Source of the DNA: Miscanthus floridulus
Taxonomy: Eukaryota; Streptophyta; Magnoliopsida; Poales; Poaceae
Direction: 5' to 3'
Length of the DNA: 64,000 nt
Assembly: GCF_019320115.1 (NCBI RefSeq)
Contig: NC_089584.1
Location: 107,091,799 to 107,155,798, forward strand
The notes under the pieces were generated by a model. It searched no databases. It saw only the letters and a list, made by a program, of their open reading frames with translations, and was not told the origin of the DNA. Shown here in pieces: positions 22,390-33,457 of this stretch (within the stretch, counting starts at the first letter, position 1; every line of letters begins with the position of its first letter). A program made the position numbers and the translations under genes.

Positions 22390-22713
22390 TGTGAGACCCC
22401 GCTGATGGGCCTAGCTAGGCCAGTCTAATGGGCTAGGCCACCGAACACTGTAGCTCAGGTGGTGGTATTGTAGCATGGAGGGTTGATGGTTACTGTAGCA
22501 ATAGAAGTGACTGTAGCAGTAGACTTAGTACCACATCGAAATCTGGGAGGCAACCGAACCAACTTAAAAGCCTGAGCTCTGGAAAGCTATTGAACTCCGG
22601 CTCGAATTTTTTGCGCGAAGCGAGGACGAAAGTGCAAGAGAGTTAATTAGCAGGCGTGGTCCATTCAACGTGTAGAGTGGATCTTAGCCGTCTTCCCGGG
22701 CTGGGACGTTACA
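22390..22713 (+). repeat. 3' LTR of the TRIM
   Basis: 324 bases, well matched to the 5' LTR from CTGTAGCTC onward. AGTACCACATCG is followed after 26 bases by TTAAAAG. Followed by the target duplication ATTTT. Confidence 0.85.
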
Positions 22714-22900
22714 ATTTTGTAGTCGGTATAATTATTTGGAGTCATAGGTGTTTGTTCTTTGTAACTTATTTTTTGTTCTTTGTAAACTTTATTTGCGTCA
22801 TACCAGCACAGTGATTTGCAACATGAGAAAAAGGCTGGAGCAGCAGTGTCTTTTTTCTACAGCCGATCACAGCCTCCTTCCAACAGGGCACGCAACCTGT

Positions 22901-23015
22901 GCCCCGTTCGTTTGGCTGATAAGGCATGACTAAAAGTATTGTTGTCTGATTTGCTATGAGAGAAAAATATTATTTATTTATTGAAAAAATACGGCTTATA
23001 AACCAAGACGTTGTT
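22901..23015. mobile_element. Small hAT-like MITE, CCTGTTCG family, copy 3
   Basis: Left end GCCCCGTTCGTTTGGCTGAT, internal GCATGACTAAAAGTATTGTTGTCTG and ATGAGAGAAAAATATTATTT, right end reading TACGGCTTATAAACCAAGACG. The right end is degraded, so the boundary is approximate. Confidence 0.55.
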
Positions 23016-24459
23016 GGGTCTTGCCCAGCATGTTTCTTTCCTCTTGACCTGCCTCTGTTTGTCCCAATGTCCCTCCACACACGGCAACTCCGCTACAATC
23101 TGATCGGATGCAGTACTGACGAGTCTTGCCGGTCAAAGAATCACCATTCATCAAATTTGTTCCACTGCCAATGTGGGCCAGGAGGAACCACAATTCGTAT
23201 GCCACTCCCACGGCCTCAAACAAATATCTCCGCTTGCGCTTGGCGACGCGCCAGGAGCACGGTGAACAACCCAACAGTCGTTTGACTGCACACCCCCTTC
23301 TTGCATCCGTCGTAGAGTACATTTTGTTTAAAAAAGAAATCAAATTTTGAGTTTAACTAATATTAATTTTCTGTAAAATAGTTCAGATTTGAGAAACTTC
23401 GAGTAGTCTTTCTGGGGCGGTGGGAACTGCGAATGTATGGTTAATTGTCCATATAGTACTGGACAATGGATGTGGATCCATAGCGACTGTTGTTCGTCAA
23501 CGTATTCCCTCCATCCCAGTAGCTAGATAAGGATGACATGTACTCCTCCGTCCGTTTTTAATTGTCGTTTTCACTTCTTCAGAAATTAAACCTTCTTAAT
23601 TTTAATTAAATATATATATATAGAAAATATTAATATTTATGACACATAATTAGTATCTTTAGATATATCGTTGAATCTCTTTTCATAATGAATTTATTTG
23701 ATTAAGAGTACTCACTACACTCCACAAAGAAATTTGAAGCATAAATTAATGATCAAGCAAAATAACTAGATACTCCTCAAAACTCAAAAATACCAGTGGA
23801 CGGGGATAAATAATGTTGAACGGTGCGAAGTAATGTGTGGAAACACAGAGACAATCTTTGGAAGAGTTATATAAAAAAGGAATGTTATCCAAATCAAAGG
23901 AATGTACAGTGAAATTTGGCTAATCTGCTAAGAGCAACTTTAGCACTCTTTTTATATTCTTCCGCGTTGATTGAAATATCTTGAAATTTAGGTCAAAAAT
24001 ACTCTCCAACATTTGTTCAAATACATCTCATTATTTCTGTCAATTATTTTTGGTTTGACATTTGCCAAAAATATAGACTGAAGTCAATTTTTAAATAAAG
24101 TAACTAAGAAAATATAGAACAATTGTTAGAGGGTGAAAGAGATATAAATAAATGATTTTTATATAATGCATCTCTAAAAGAATTTTCTCGGCCCAGTTTT
24201 AAAGCAAACGGTCGAGGATGCTATAAGACTGTCTCCAACAACCGCAACAAAAAATACAAGACCTATTCGTCCTTTAAGTAGCGCTACAGACAAATGATTT
24301 AATACATAGTCTTAGTCTTCTCAACAATAAGACCCAAAAGTCAACCATTTTTACATATGGGTCTTCAGGAGAGAAGATACTCAGATTTAGATTATGCCTC
24401 AACTGACACCTAAAATAGGTCTTTCATAGGTACAGGTATCACGTTGAAAACCCATTTTA
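23016..24459. other. Intergenic spacer upstream of exonuclease copy 3
   Basis: No gene recognised. The stretch at about 23500-23770 contains CTCCGTCCGTTTTTAATTGTCG, a Stowaway-like terminus, and AT-rich filler. About 23930-24300 is AT-rich, with motifs typical of further MITE-like debris (TAAGAGCAACTTTAGCACTC; TGTCTCCAACAACCGCAAC). Open frames here overlap on both strands and look accidental. Confidence 0.5.
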
Positions 24460-24714
24460 GGCCCTCTTTGGTAGGGCTCCGACGGGCTCCGGCTCCTGCA
24501 TTGTAGGTGGGTGTCGGCCACCCAGCGGCCGACAGGTCCCTACAGGAGCAGGAGCCGCGGAGCCAGAAAAATGAGCTTCTCCAGCTCCGATGGTGTCTGT
24601 GAGAGAGGAAAGAATGAGAGAGAAAAATGGCTCCGGTGAACAGTAACCAGGTGTTAGCCGTTGGACGGCCGACAGGCCGGAGCCGGAGCCACCCGAGCCC
24701 TGCCAAAGAGGACC
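24460..24714. mobile_element. Tourist-like MITE in the promoter of exonuclease copy 3
   Basis: A 255-base element with near-perfect 20-base inverted ends GGCCCTCTTTGGTAGGGCTC / GGTCCTCTTTGGCAGGGCTC, flanked by TTA on both sides (24457-24459 and 24715-24717), the PIF/Harbinger target duplication. The body is GC-rich with inverted GGCTCCGGCTCC/GGAGCCG tracts. It ends 129 bases before the ATG of copy 3. Confidence 0.88.
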
Positions 24715-24843
24715 TTAGTTTTGGTTTCTATAGCCGAGTCTCATGTCAACGTATCCGTTTGTGTTCCTATCTTGGTTTCCTTTCTAGTGCTACAACCCCG
24801 ACCCCAACGCGCAGAGCGAGAGAGCCCGACCTCACACGAAGGC

Positions 24844-25461
24844 ATGGCGACGGAGATCCAGGGCTACTACGACGATGGCACCATCGTGGTGTCGTTCGAC
24901 GCGGACCACATCGACACGACTGTCACGAACTTCGGTAGTGTGGTGGAGTGGTGGCTGGGCGAGACCTACCGCCTCCACCGCCGTGGTCACATCGCGGGTC
25001 TCGACGTGGAGTGGCACCCCGTTCGCGTGCCGAGCCCTGTCCCGCCTGTCGCCGTGCTACAGATCTGCGTCGACCACCGCTGCCTCGTCTTCCAGATCCT
25101 CCGCGTCGACTACGTCCCCGACGCCCTGTCCAGGTTCATCGCCGACCGCCAGTTCACCTTCGTGGGGGTCAGGATCGGCGACGATGTCGCGGAGCTGCGG
25201 ACCGGGTACGAGCTGTGGGTGGCGAGCGCCGTGGACCTGCGCGCGCTCGCCGCCGACACGCTGGGGAGGCCCTAGCTGTGCCGCGCGGGGCTGCCGGCGC
25301 TGGTGTGGGTGGTGATGGGCGTGCAGATAGAGAAGCCGCACCACGTCCACATCAGCGCCTGGGACGCGCCCACGCCGTCGGACGACTAGCTCAAGTACGC
25401 CTGTGCTGACGCGTTCGCCTCGCTCGAGGTCGGCTGGAGGCTCTACGAGGGCGACTACTAG
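24844..25461 (+). pseudogene. Werner-type 3'-5' exonuclease homologue, copy 3 (subgroup A), two nonsense codons
   Basis: The best-preserved copy: one frame of 205 codons plus stop, no indels. It starts MATEIQGYYDDG like copy 1. Motif I is AGLDVEW (D54, E56), then PPVAVLQICVDHRCLVFQIL, motif II FVGVRIGDD (D113/D114) and motif III LKYACADAF (Y185, D189). It ends LYEGDY-stop. Two in-frame TAG codons interrupt it: codon 144 (25273-25275) and codon 182 (25387-25389). At the second, the paralogues have Gln (QLKY or QFKY), so a C-to-T change explains it. Motif II reads VRIGDD where copies 1 and 2 have a Gly before the hydrophobic residue. A product ending at codon 144 would lack motif III and be inactive. 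No TATA box is obvious, perhaps because a Tourist MITE has displaced it. Confidence 0.88.
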
Positions 25462-26547
25462 CAGGGTGCACGGTACGGTGTCTAGTTTAGCAATGCCGGT
25501 AAGAATCACTGTGGACCTCTAGACTATAGATTCGGGGTAGAGCCTCTACTAGATGGGGAAAACAGTTGGTGTACCTTTGTATGGGTCACCCTTTTGGTAC
25601 ACGACCACCGGTGTCGTGGCAGCTCCGGCGTAGGCGCTGGTACTGCGGCGTTGTAGGCGTCGTGGTGGCGATGCCGTGGATGTCCAGTGACGACGGTGGT
25701 GACCCTACAGAGGCGAAGGCGGTGTGGTGGGGCATCCCGTCGCTGGCAGCACACTGTAGATCGGATTAGGTTTCTCTTCGTGGATCACGGTGGCTCAGAC
25801 CAACCTCGTGACTTAAGCCATGATCCCCACCTGTTTTTATATGTGCTGTGCGACAGGAGCCCACCAACCTATTAGGATTGGACGCCCTCGATCACGGCGC
25901 AGAGGCAAGGACCCAATTGGTGGAGATCAACTAACAATGCCATGCCATGCGAGACTTCGTGTTAGGCGTATCAGTATTCGTCTTTGGCGTCGATCGGCCC
26001 TGTTCAGCCTACCCATTTGTTCAGCTTCTTTTAGTTGAAACATCATTTTCCTCTTCTAGTAATTCAACCGAAACAATATTTTTCGGCCAGCAGCTAAGCT
26101 TCAGACCAGCGAACTGGGCTTGTCTGGTACTCTCTTGTCTTTCTTTAATTTGCATTGTAGTACTTCGCCTAATAAAGTTGTACTTATCCAATCCAGTGAT
26201 CGCTCGTCGATCGAGTAGTACTCGTCATGTTTTGTTTTGTGGTATCGTCTCCCGTGTGTGGATGCATGGCATTTCGACTTCAAAATTTGAATCCTGTTCT
26301 CGTTGTTCGTCAACGTATGCTGCACTTGGGGTGCTGTTTTACACTTTTACTGTGTTCTTATATGAAATCTTTGCTGCCTGCTCAGCCTCCTGCTATTCTG
26401 CTATGATGCTCAATTGAAATGCTGAATAAGCCCCCCTCAAGAGCGTGCTGACAGTTCGAAAAGAAGAAAAAAGCGTGCAGAACTCCTCGATCTAGATAGT
26501 GGATATAGGATGCCACTCTTTAAAATGAAAAAAAGGTATAATCAGCT
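25462..26547 (+). other. 3' flank of exonuclease copy 3
   Basis: No further gene. Contains a small MITE (listed) and, at about 26214-26430, blocks shared with the flanks of copies 1, 2 and 4. An open frame of 156 codons over 25947-26417 has no recognisable similarity and spans the MITE, so it is treated as chance. Confidence 0.5.
25996..26120. mobile_element. Small hAT-like MITE after exonuclease copy 3
   Basis: Ends GGCCCTGTTCAGCC and (other strand) GCCCAGTTCGCTGG, about 125 bases. The interior has CAGCTTCTTTTAGTTG and CGGCCAGCAGCTAAGC. Related in its termini to the CCTGTTCG family but diverged inside. Confidence 0.5.
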
Positions 26548-26828
26548 GTGACACGAAAAAAACGAATCCTTTTGTAGCTCGTTATTTATTGGCAAAAATT
26601 GAAAAGGTCAATACGAAGGAGAAGAAAGAAATAATAGTAACGTGGTCCTGGGCATCTAGCATTCTACCCGCAATGGTTGGCCATACAATCGCGATTCATA
26701 ATGGAAAAGAACATATACCTATTTACATAACAAATCCTATGGTAGGTCGCAAATTTGGGGAATTCGTGCTTACTCGGCATTTCATGAGTTATGAAAGTAC
26801 AAGAAAGGATACTAAATCTCGTCGTTAA
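26548..26828 (+). pseudogene. Plastid rps19 copy in nuclear DNA (NUPT)
   Basis: Almost the whole plastid gene for small-subunit ribosomal protein S19, which binds 16S rRNA in the chloroplast ribosome head. The start region GTGACACGAAAA shows the GTG start usual for this plastid gene. One A is missing from the following A-run, shifting the frame, and from 26571 on the protein reads on with [46 protein letters not shown] and ends [14 protein letters not shown]. The protein is the plastid type, not the mitochondrial rps19 type. Substitutions such as [13 protein letters not shown] look like C-to-T changes from the usual grass plastid residues (from memory of the family). No plastid transcription context is present and the surroundings are nuclear MITEs and gene copies, so this is a transferred, inactive fragment. 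Confidence 0.93.
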
Positions 26829-29597
26829 TTGCATATATTACCACCAATTTGTCGCTGGACGCCTGGACGGTTCGTCGCTCTACTCACGGCCTCACCTCTC
26901 TTTGGAGCGCTCGTGGGCAGTCGAGCTGGTAGCCGGGCTTATTTGCTTGAACTTATCGGTTATGGATAGTGTTTTTCTCTCATAGTAAATCAGCTAACGG
27001 TACTTGTTGGCTTAAAAAACAGGGTCGTAGCCTGCATACCATGACTCGTGTGCACATACATGGCATTTACACACACAAAGCTAAAAGCACAGTGTAATCT
27101 AAATACATGGCGAGGAAAAAATATGCACTATTACGATTCTCGGTGAGTCATGTAATTTTAACTTTAACCAAATATATATAAAAAATAAATACCCTAAAAA
27201 ATTTAACTCTTATATACTCCTTATAAAAAAGTCAAACAATTTTAACTCTCCTTTATAAAAAAGTATTAATATTTTTTGTATTAAATAAGCATCATTGATT
27301 GATCATGAAATATATTTTTGTAGTAAATGTATACAGACGAGTACTTTTTTTTCTATGAAATAGTTCCGACCTAAGAAAGTTTGACTAGTCTCAAATCTAG
27401 AGTTACATTCTTTTTTGAAAGTATATAGAGTAAATATTTATGACACATAATAAACATCATTAAATTAGTTATTGAATATATTTTTCTATGATCGACTATT
27501 TAAAGATATAAACATTAATACCATTTTTATAAATCTATTCAAATCTGGAATGACTCATTGAAAAACGGAGGTTTTACTATAAAAAAACCCCATTAACAAA
27601 TAGTATCTGTGGCAGACTGACAGTGTTACTTAACGCGCTTATTAATCAAAGAGCATTGAGCTGTAAAACCGCTTTATTAGTACCGTATATATTCGTTCAC
27701 GACGTCGACGAGCAGGGAGCCGAAATGGCATAGCAAGTTGACAGTCGTGCGACGGGATAGCTCCGTAGACCGTAGACCCTAGCCCGTGAGCTTTGCTTTT
27801 TCTGGGAAGCCGGGAACGCAGGGCTCGGTTTTCGTAAGGCTCGCAGGCTCGCAGCAATGCCACTGAGAGCAGGTATAATAATCGCCTTTTAGCCGGCGAG
27901 GAGGATCCACGTCATCGAAAAACTAGCCACGTAAAGAGAGAGAATTTGGAGCGGACGGTAAACTCCTCATCGACTGCAGCGCAACGTACGAGGAGAAAAC
28001 GTCTTTTTCTAGCCGGCTGCGAGCGAGAAGTTGGCGTTTCTTTCCCATTTCACGTACTCTTGTACTGTAATCATTAAATGCTACAGTCCATCAAACAGCT
28101 AAACCATAATATGAGTTGGCTATATAACTGACTGTATATGACATGGCATGCTCTCGCAGCCGGCAGCAGGCTAAATTGTTACACTTGCTCTGATGGGAGC
28201 TGCAGCGTGGAGGAAATGACGCAGCACGGCAGCAGTGCCGTGCCATACCACCCGCCCACCCTGCAGTAGCAGCAATTTTGCGTTACGCGTCATGTGGTCA
28301 TGCCCTCATGCATGCCATCGCCCATGGGTGGGTGTCTGAAGTCGAGTCTCGCACCAAAAGACTTTCTTGGCTCGTCTCTCGACTAGCGTGCTTGCGCTTC
28401 CGTCAAAAAAGAAAAGAAAAGAAAATGCACAGTATGTTCATTAATTTTGGAGAGAGGTCATCTAAATTCATTAACTTTAAATTCCTAAACTATATAACGT
28501 AGTTCACCAGAGGTCTACATCCATCTTTTGGCCTTTAGATCTGGCATGGTATCAGTTAGCGTGGCATATAAAATGCCATGAGAAGGGGCAAACTGCATTT
28601 TAAATACCTCGTTGGCTGCTGACTCTACTGGCTATATCGTATTTACGTGAACTACTTAGATATTTTGGAGAGCCAAAGATACACTTTCAAAGTTGGTGGA
28701 CATAAACCACGTCTCTCTAAAAATTAATATACCTCTGATGTATTTTACTAAAAAAAACTTCATCCCAAAATAAGGGTTTGATTCAAGTACTCTCTTCGTT
28801 AAAAAAAATATAGTTCTAATGCACTATCAAAGTATCACAAATTTAAGCAATTATATATTATATATAATATAAATAGTTATAACATTAAATAGGTATCATT
28901 AGATTTATTATGAGATATATTTTTCCATAACATACTTATTAATGTTAAAAACATTAATATTTTTATTTATATGTTTGATCCAACTTTGGAACTTAAGAGG
29001 TTGGCTTTCACTCAAGTTCTTCAATGATTTTTTATAGCACCCCCAGACCTACTTCTACGGGCAGGTGAAGGATAGAAGTCCTACTCGACTCATATACTTA
29101 AAATAAACGTGACTTATAGCGGGTGGGATTATAGATGTATCGTGAGACGTATTTGAGATTGAATATGAGTCTTACATCTTACATGTAAGATTACGGATGA
29201 CGGATGGCTTATATAGCACGACGTGTGGATCGAACGGTTGATATAGAGGAAGAGTAAGATCACATATGACTGAGGGCTTATATAACACGACGTATAGATC
29301 GAACGGTTATTATAGAGGGAGAGCCTCCCTAAAAAAACTCGCTTTTTTTATAGTGTGATAATTGTGGCCACACTATTTTCAGATATGAGAATATTACGTA
29401 TAACAAATAATGAATGTTTTATTTCAAGTTTTGGGTGTAAGCTAGGAAGCTGGGGTGACGGACCAGAGCGAGTTGTGTTGGAACATGCACTGAGATGACT
29501 TCGTGTATGCATTTTTATTTAGAAACCAATAAAGGATGGTGATGTACCTTTTTTTCACATCCAACGGTTTTTGGAATTTGACTCAATTTTTAGATTA
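26829..29597. other. AT-rich intergenic spacer with MITE remnants
   Basis: No gene recognised in 2.8 kb. About 26926-27007 is a degraded CCTGTTCG-family MITE (CAGCTAACGGTACTTGTTGGC, ending ACAGGG). About 27190-27580 and 28780-29000 are AT-rich with Stowaway-like features (TACTCTCTTCGTTAAAAAAA; ATTAAATAGGTATCATTAGA). At about 29195-29330 a 69-70-base unit with GGCTTATATAGCACGACGT and GATCGAACGGTT is duplicated in tandem. One clearer MITE is listed separately. Confidence 0.5.
27866..28191. mobile_element. MITE with AGAGCARGT termini
   Basis: About 326 bases with imperfect inverted ends AGAGCAGGTATAATAA and (other strand) AGAGCAAGTGTAACAA. The interior contains two AGCCGGCTGC/GCAGCCGGCAG segments in opposite orientation, so the whole element can fold back. 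I could not see a clear target duplication. Confidence 0.6.
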
Positions 29598-29744
29598 GGG
29601 GGTGTTCTTTCCTCTCCCAAAGTTTAGAGTATTAAATATAGACTAATTATAAAACTAATTATATAGATTGAGACTAATTTACGAGATGAATCTATTAAAC
29701 CTAATTAGTCCATGATTTAACAATGTGGTGTTACAGTAAACATG
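29598..29744. mobile_element. MITE, left half (interrupted; right half at 46854-46998)
   Basis: Starts GGGGGTGTTCTTTCC after TTA and contains TTTAGAGTATTAAATATAGACTAATTA and CCTAATTAGTCCATGATTTAAC. It breaks off at ACATG, where a gypsy-type LTR begins. The sequence resumes with ACATG at 46849, and the right half ends CAAACACCTCC, the inverted counterpart of the left end. So one MITE of about 290 bases was split. Confidence 0.8.
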
Positions 29745-30514
29745 TGTAACACCCCCGGTGTTACGAGCTTGCTTAGCACCAAGATTAAGACCTAAAAGAG
29801 ATTAGCAAAACAAATTCGCTGGGTTTAAGAGTTTAAAACTTACATGAAATGATAAACAAATTCTATGTGACTAACTTTTGTGGTTGAGAAAAATTAAAAT
29901 AAATATTGTTAACTAGTGCTCTTAGGAGCTCAAAAATCGAATTTGAAGTTAAGATAAGCTCTTTTCGTTAAGACGACAAACACTTGAACTTACGTTTAAA
30001 GTACTATTTTTGGTGATTTATTGTGGGCGAAATAATTAATTAATGCTTAAATATTTTGTTCCTATGGATTAGTATGAAATATGGACCACTGCATGAAATA
30101 CTTTTGGGTTGGAGTTAATTAGGTTTAGGCCTTTTAAAAATTGTAATAAAAGTATTAATGGCTATTAGTTCGAACTGAACCTTAACTTTTCTAAGTATGG
30201 GAAAAGTAGTAAGACAATGCTATCTTGACATTTAATTTCTAACAAAAAATATTTAAACACTAGCTGCATGTGTTGATATTGTTGATTGCATCAAAGTGAG
30301 TACTTGAGCATGGCATAGGTGGTTGTTGTGTTGAGTGTCACGTTGCTCTCATAAAAATAGCCCAAACTTTGTTAAAACAAGCTATGAACTATGTCGTTGA
30401 CATTCTGTTCAAGAACTGGCACTTCGGGGATGAGCTCAGGTTGGCATTCGTGTGTCTCCCTCCCTAACTACTCATTGATCTTGATGATTGCTTTGTTAGA
30501 TAATCGGTAGTGTG

Positions 30515-32115
30515 TGAAAGGATTAAGATACCTAAGAGAGAGGTAAATTGGGCTAATTCTAAAATTATTTGCAATAATTAAACCATACGGTTAGCTTATT
30601 TCACCCCTTGTGCCTAGAAAGTGTTTCTATTGTTCTATCGCACAAAAGCTTAGCAACCTATGTTCCAATCCTACTCTAGCATGACAATTCTATGAATGTA
30701 AAGACAAGAATTGAATTGCTCAAAGTAAATGCTTAAAGTAAAGAGAGAAGGAGGAACGCGGCGATGTTTTGCTGAGGTATCGAAGAGTCGCCACTCCCCA
30801 CTAGACCTCGTTGGAGCACCCGCGCAAGAGTGTAGCTCCCTCTTGATCCGCGCAAGGATCAAGTGCTCTTTACGGGTTGATTTTTCGACACTCCGTCACG
30901 GTGAATCACCTATAACCGCTCACAATTTGAGTTGGGTCACCCACAAACTCCGCTGGATGATCACCCAGCTCCCAATCACCACGAAACCGGCTAGGTGAAG
31001 ACGATCACCAAGAGTAACAAGCACGAACTCTTACTTGATCACGACAAGCTTAATGAGAAGGGTGGATGCACAAGTTGCTACTCTTGCTTTCACTAATAAG
31101 GCATCTCTCTTGGATTCTCAAATCTCAATCACCTCGCTAGGACCTTGCTCTTCTTGGCACTCTCAAAGGTGTTTCTCAGCTGTTGTAATGAGCAAAAGTG
31201 ATCCCTTGAGTAAATAGAGGAAGTATTTATAATCCCTCATTTAAAACGAACTGTTATGTGCCACCGCAAGGTGACCGGACGCTCCGATCAGTTCTCCCCG
31301 TCACCGAGCAGTTAAGTTATGACCAGACACTGACCAGCGTTCGGTCAGCACTGACCGAACGCGTCCAGTCACAAAAACTTTCCTCTGGAACCTTACTGAT
31401 ATTGACCGGAGTCTGGCACCCAGCGTCCAATCACTTTGCTACTCAAAATCCGGCCAGTAGCTAGAACCTGACCAGCGTCCGGTCAGCACTGACCGAATGT
31501 GTCCGATTAGGATTCTCCCTCTCTAAAACCTTACTGGAGTTGACCGGACTCTGGCACCCAGCGTCCGGTCATATTACACTCAGTGTCCGGGCACATCCAG
31601 ATGACTTCACCTTGATCAAATGAACTGACCGGACTCTGCGCCAGCGTCCGATCACAATGAAACCAACGTCCGGTCAATATTTGACCCTACATTCACTTCC
31701 AACTCGCAATCATATGTGAATGAAGTTTGCTCCAATTGATCTTAGGGCTATTTAGGAGCTAACTAGTGTTAGATTTGATAAGTGTGCACCACACCTAACC
31801 CACTAGACTCACCTAGATCAAGCTATCCGTCCTTACCCCCCTTCATAGTACGGATAAAGGAAAAACAAAGTCCTAAACTACTCTAAGTGTCTTTTCAACA
31901 CCAAACGACACTTAGAACTAGTCCATCCTTAACTATGTCGTGCATCCTTTGAAAACCAAAATGATTTCCATCATAGGGGCATGACAACCATGATTGCACA
32001 ATCAATTGCCATTACCGTGACCTAACTTAATTGCCTCTGTAAAACACACGTTAGTCACAGTAATCATGTATTGTCAGTAATCATCGAAACCCAACTAGGG
32101 GCCTAGATGCTTTCA
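30515..32115 (-). mobile_element. Copia (SIRE/Maximus-like) solo LTR
   Basis: 1,601 bases, TGAAAGGATTAAGA...GATGCTTTCA as written on +. The orientation is inferred from the related LTR at 51374, where the polypurine tract lies to the right. Flanks are GTGTG and ATGTG, a target duplication with one transition. Nothing of an internal region follows, so it is a solo LTR formed by LTR-LTR recombination. Contains a TATA-like TATTTATAA at 31223 and an array of GACCGGACGCTC-type quasi-palindromes at about 31272-31690. Confidence 0.88.
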
Positions 32116-32120
32116 ATGTG

Positions 32121-33452
32121 GACTTTAGAGTAGTGAAATTGGTTGAGTTCTAGATATGAGGGTCAACAACTCTTGAGTTGCTTTAAAATGCGTACGCGAC
32201 ACCGGTGGTGGTCGATCGACCTGAGTCTGCAGTAACCATGCGCACACGTTGCTGATGCCTGGCTGCTCCTGGCCATGATCGTGCTCGTGGCCAGCCTTGC
32301 TGGCTGCCAGCCATGCGTCGGGCTGGGGGTTGGTCACAATCGCCTTCCATGGTGTCGGGCTGCTGCTGCATGGTCGTCGCATGTGCGCTGCCGTCCTAGA
32401 TGTGTGCGGGCTTGACCGATGTCGCGGCGGCCTTCGTCTAGCCGACGTGGCACTCTTTCCACTGCTCAAACCACCTACTCACCGAGCCGCTGCCTACCTC
32501 CATAGTCACGTCACACTAATGCCCTTGTCATGGTGTCACTGCCCTCCCTCACATCATTTTGTTGCACCGGCCCTATGAGACAGCCCTGCGCGCAATCGCT
32601 GCATCATTGCCGCCGTCCGCGTCCCGCCATGGCCGAGCAGTCCCATCACAGCGCTGCACGACGCTCTCTCTCTGAGTCTTCCCCATGTGGATGCCTCACT
32701 TCATTAACGTAGCCTCGACCGAAGCATGTACAACCTTGAAGAGCTACCGTGCCCCGCTTGCCCTTGTCACCGATAGAATCGCCCCGCTTCGCACGAAAAA
32801 TACGTGCGGTTCGGGGCACAACACCTCAATTCGGCATTCCGGCAGTGAGACAGGAAAGCCAGCTAGCAGCCCGACCCTGACCTTGGCGCAACCCAGCACT
32901 ACTGGCCGCCAATTTGGCATTTTTCTCGCCGCCGACCAGGTGCATCGTCGTGCCAGTAAAATTGGGGTAAGGTCCGAATGGGTTCAATTGTTTGTATCCA
33001 CAAGCTCGCTTTAACCTCCTCCATCTGGTGCTTGCCAGAGATATGGTGACGCATGTGTGTCCATCCTGGAGCACCACCGCCCCAGCGGCTCGCATGTGGC
33101 CAGGCTACCTCGGCACTCCTCCGCCTCAACCGTCACCGCAGCATGAATTCTGGTGAGCTACTGGTGCTTACCCGTTATCTCTACCACCCCGATAGTATCT
33201 TAGGCCACCAGAACAGTCACGCCGCCGCATAGTTCTGCCTGTCATGGAGCCTAGGCCTCGGTAGTGCATCGTTAAGCTCCCAACCGCCACCATCCTTACG
33301 CGTTTGGCCATAGAGCTCAGTTGACCCCCTTTGTCCCTCCGGAGCGCCACTAGGTTGCCTGGCATAACCGTTGTATGCCATCGGTGAGTCGCGCCATCAC
33401 GCGCACGTGCCTAGGGATGTGCCGTTGTAGAGACGAGTTTTTACAGGATGTT
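32121..33452. other. GC-rich segment of the interrupted solo LTR
   Basis: Between the two copia insertions. Markedly GC-rich compared with the surroundings (CCGCCGTCCGCGTCCCGCC). Open frames of 60-115 codons exist on both strands but overlap and have no recognisable motif. Most simply it is the GC-rich middle part of the gypsy-type LTR; a captured gene fragment cannot be excluded. Confidence 0.4.
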
Positions 33453-33457
33453 AGGTG

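Larger units (their letters stand above)
21792..22713 (+). mobile_element. TRIM (terminal-repeat retrotransposon in miniature), complete
   Basis: A 922-base element: two direct repeats (301 and 324 bases, TGTGAGACC...GTTACA) enclosing about 297 noncoding bases, flanked by the 5-base duplication ATTTT on both sides. A primer-site-like TGGTATTTAGAGCC (compare the initiator-tRNA site TGGTATCAGAGC) starts two bases after the first LTR, and a purine-rich AAGGGCGGGTGTA precedes the second. The internal part contains a 111-bp tandem duplication (CTCGCGGTTTCACGGA at about 22112 and 22224). It encodes nothing and would depend on another element's enzymes. Confidence 0.9.

Noticed and set aside
21792..22713. 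Identification of the TRIM as Cassandra (5S-bearing TRIM)
   Set aside because: I see no convincing 5S rRNA-like internal promoter in the LTRs, and the ends differ from what I remember for Cassandra.
26548..26828. A functional ribosomal protein S19 gene or a mitochondrial rps19
   Set aside because: The sequence is plastid-type, has a frameshift just after the start and lies in nuclear repeat-rich DNA, so it is a dead transferred copy.
32121..33452. A GC-rich protein-coding gene
   Set aside because: Open frames on both strands are short and overlapping with no motif. The segment lies within the span of one solo LTR defined by matching target duplications.
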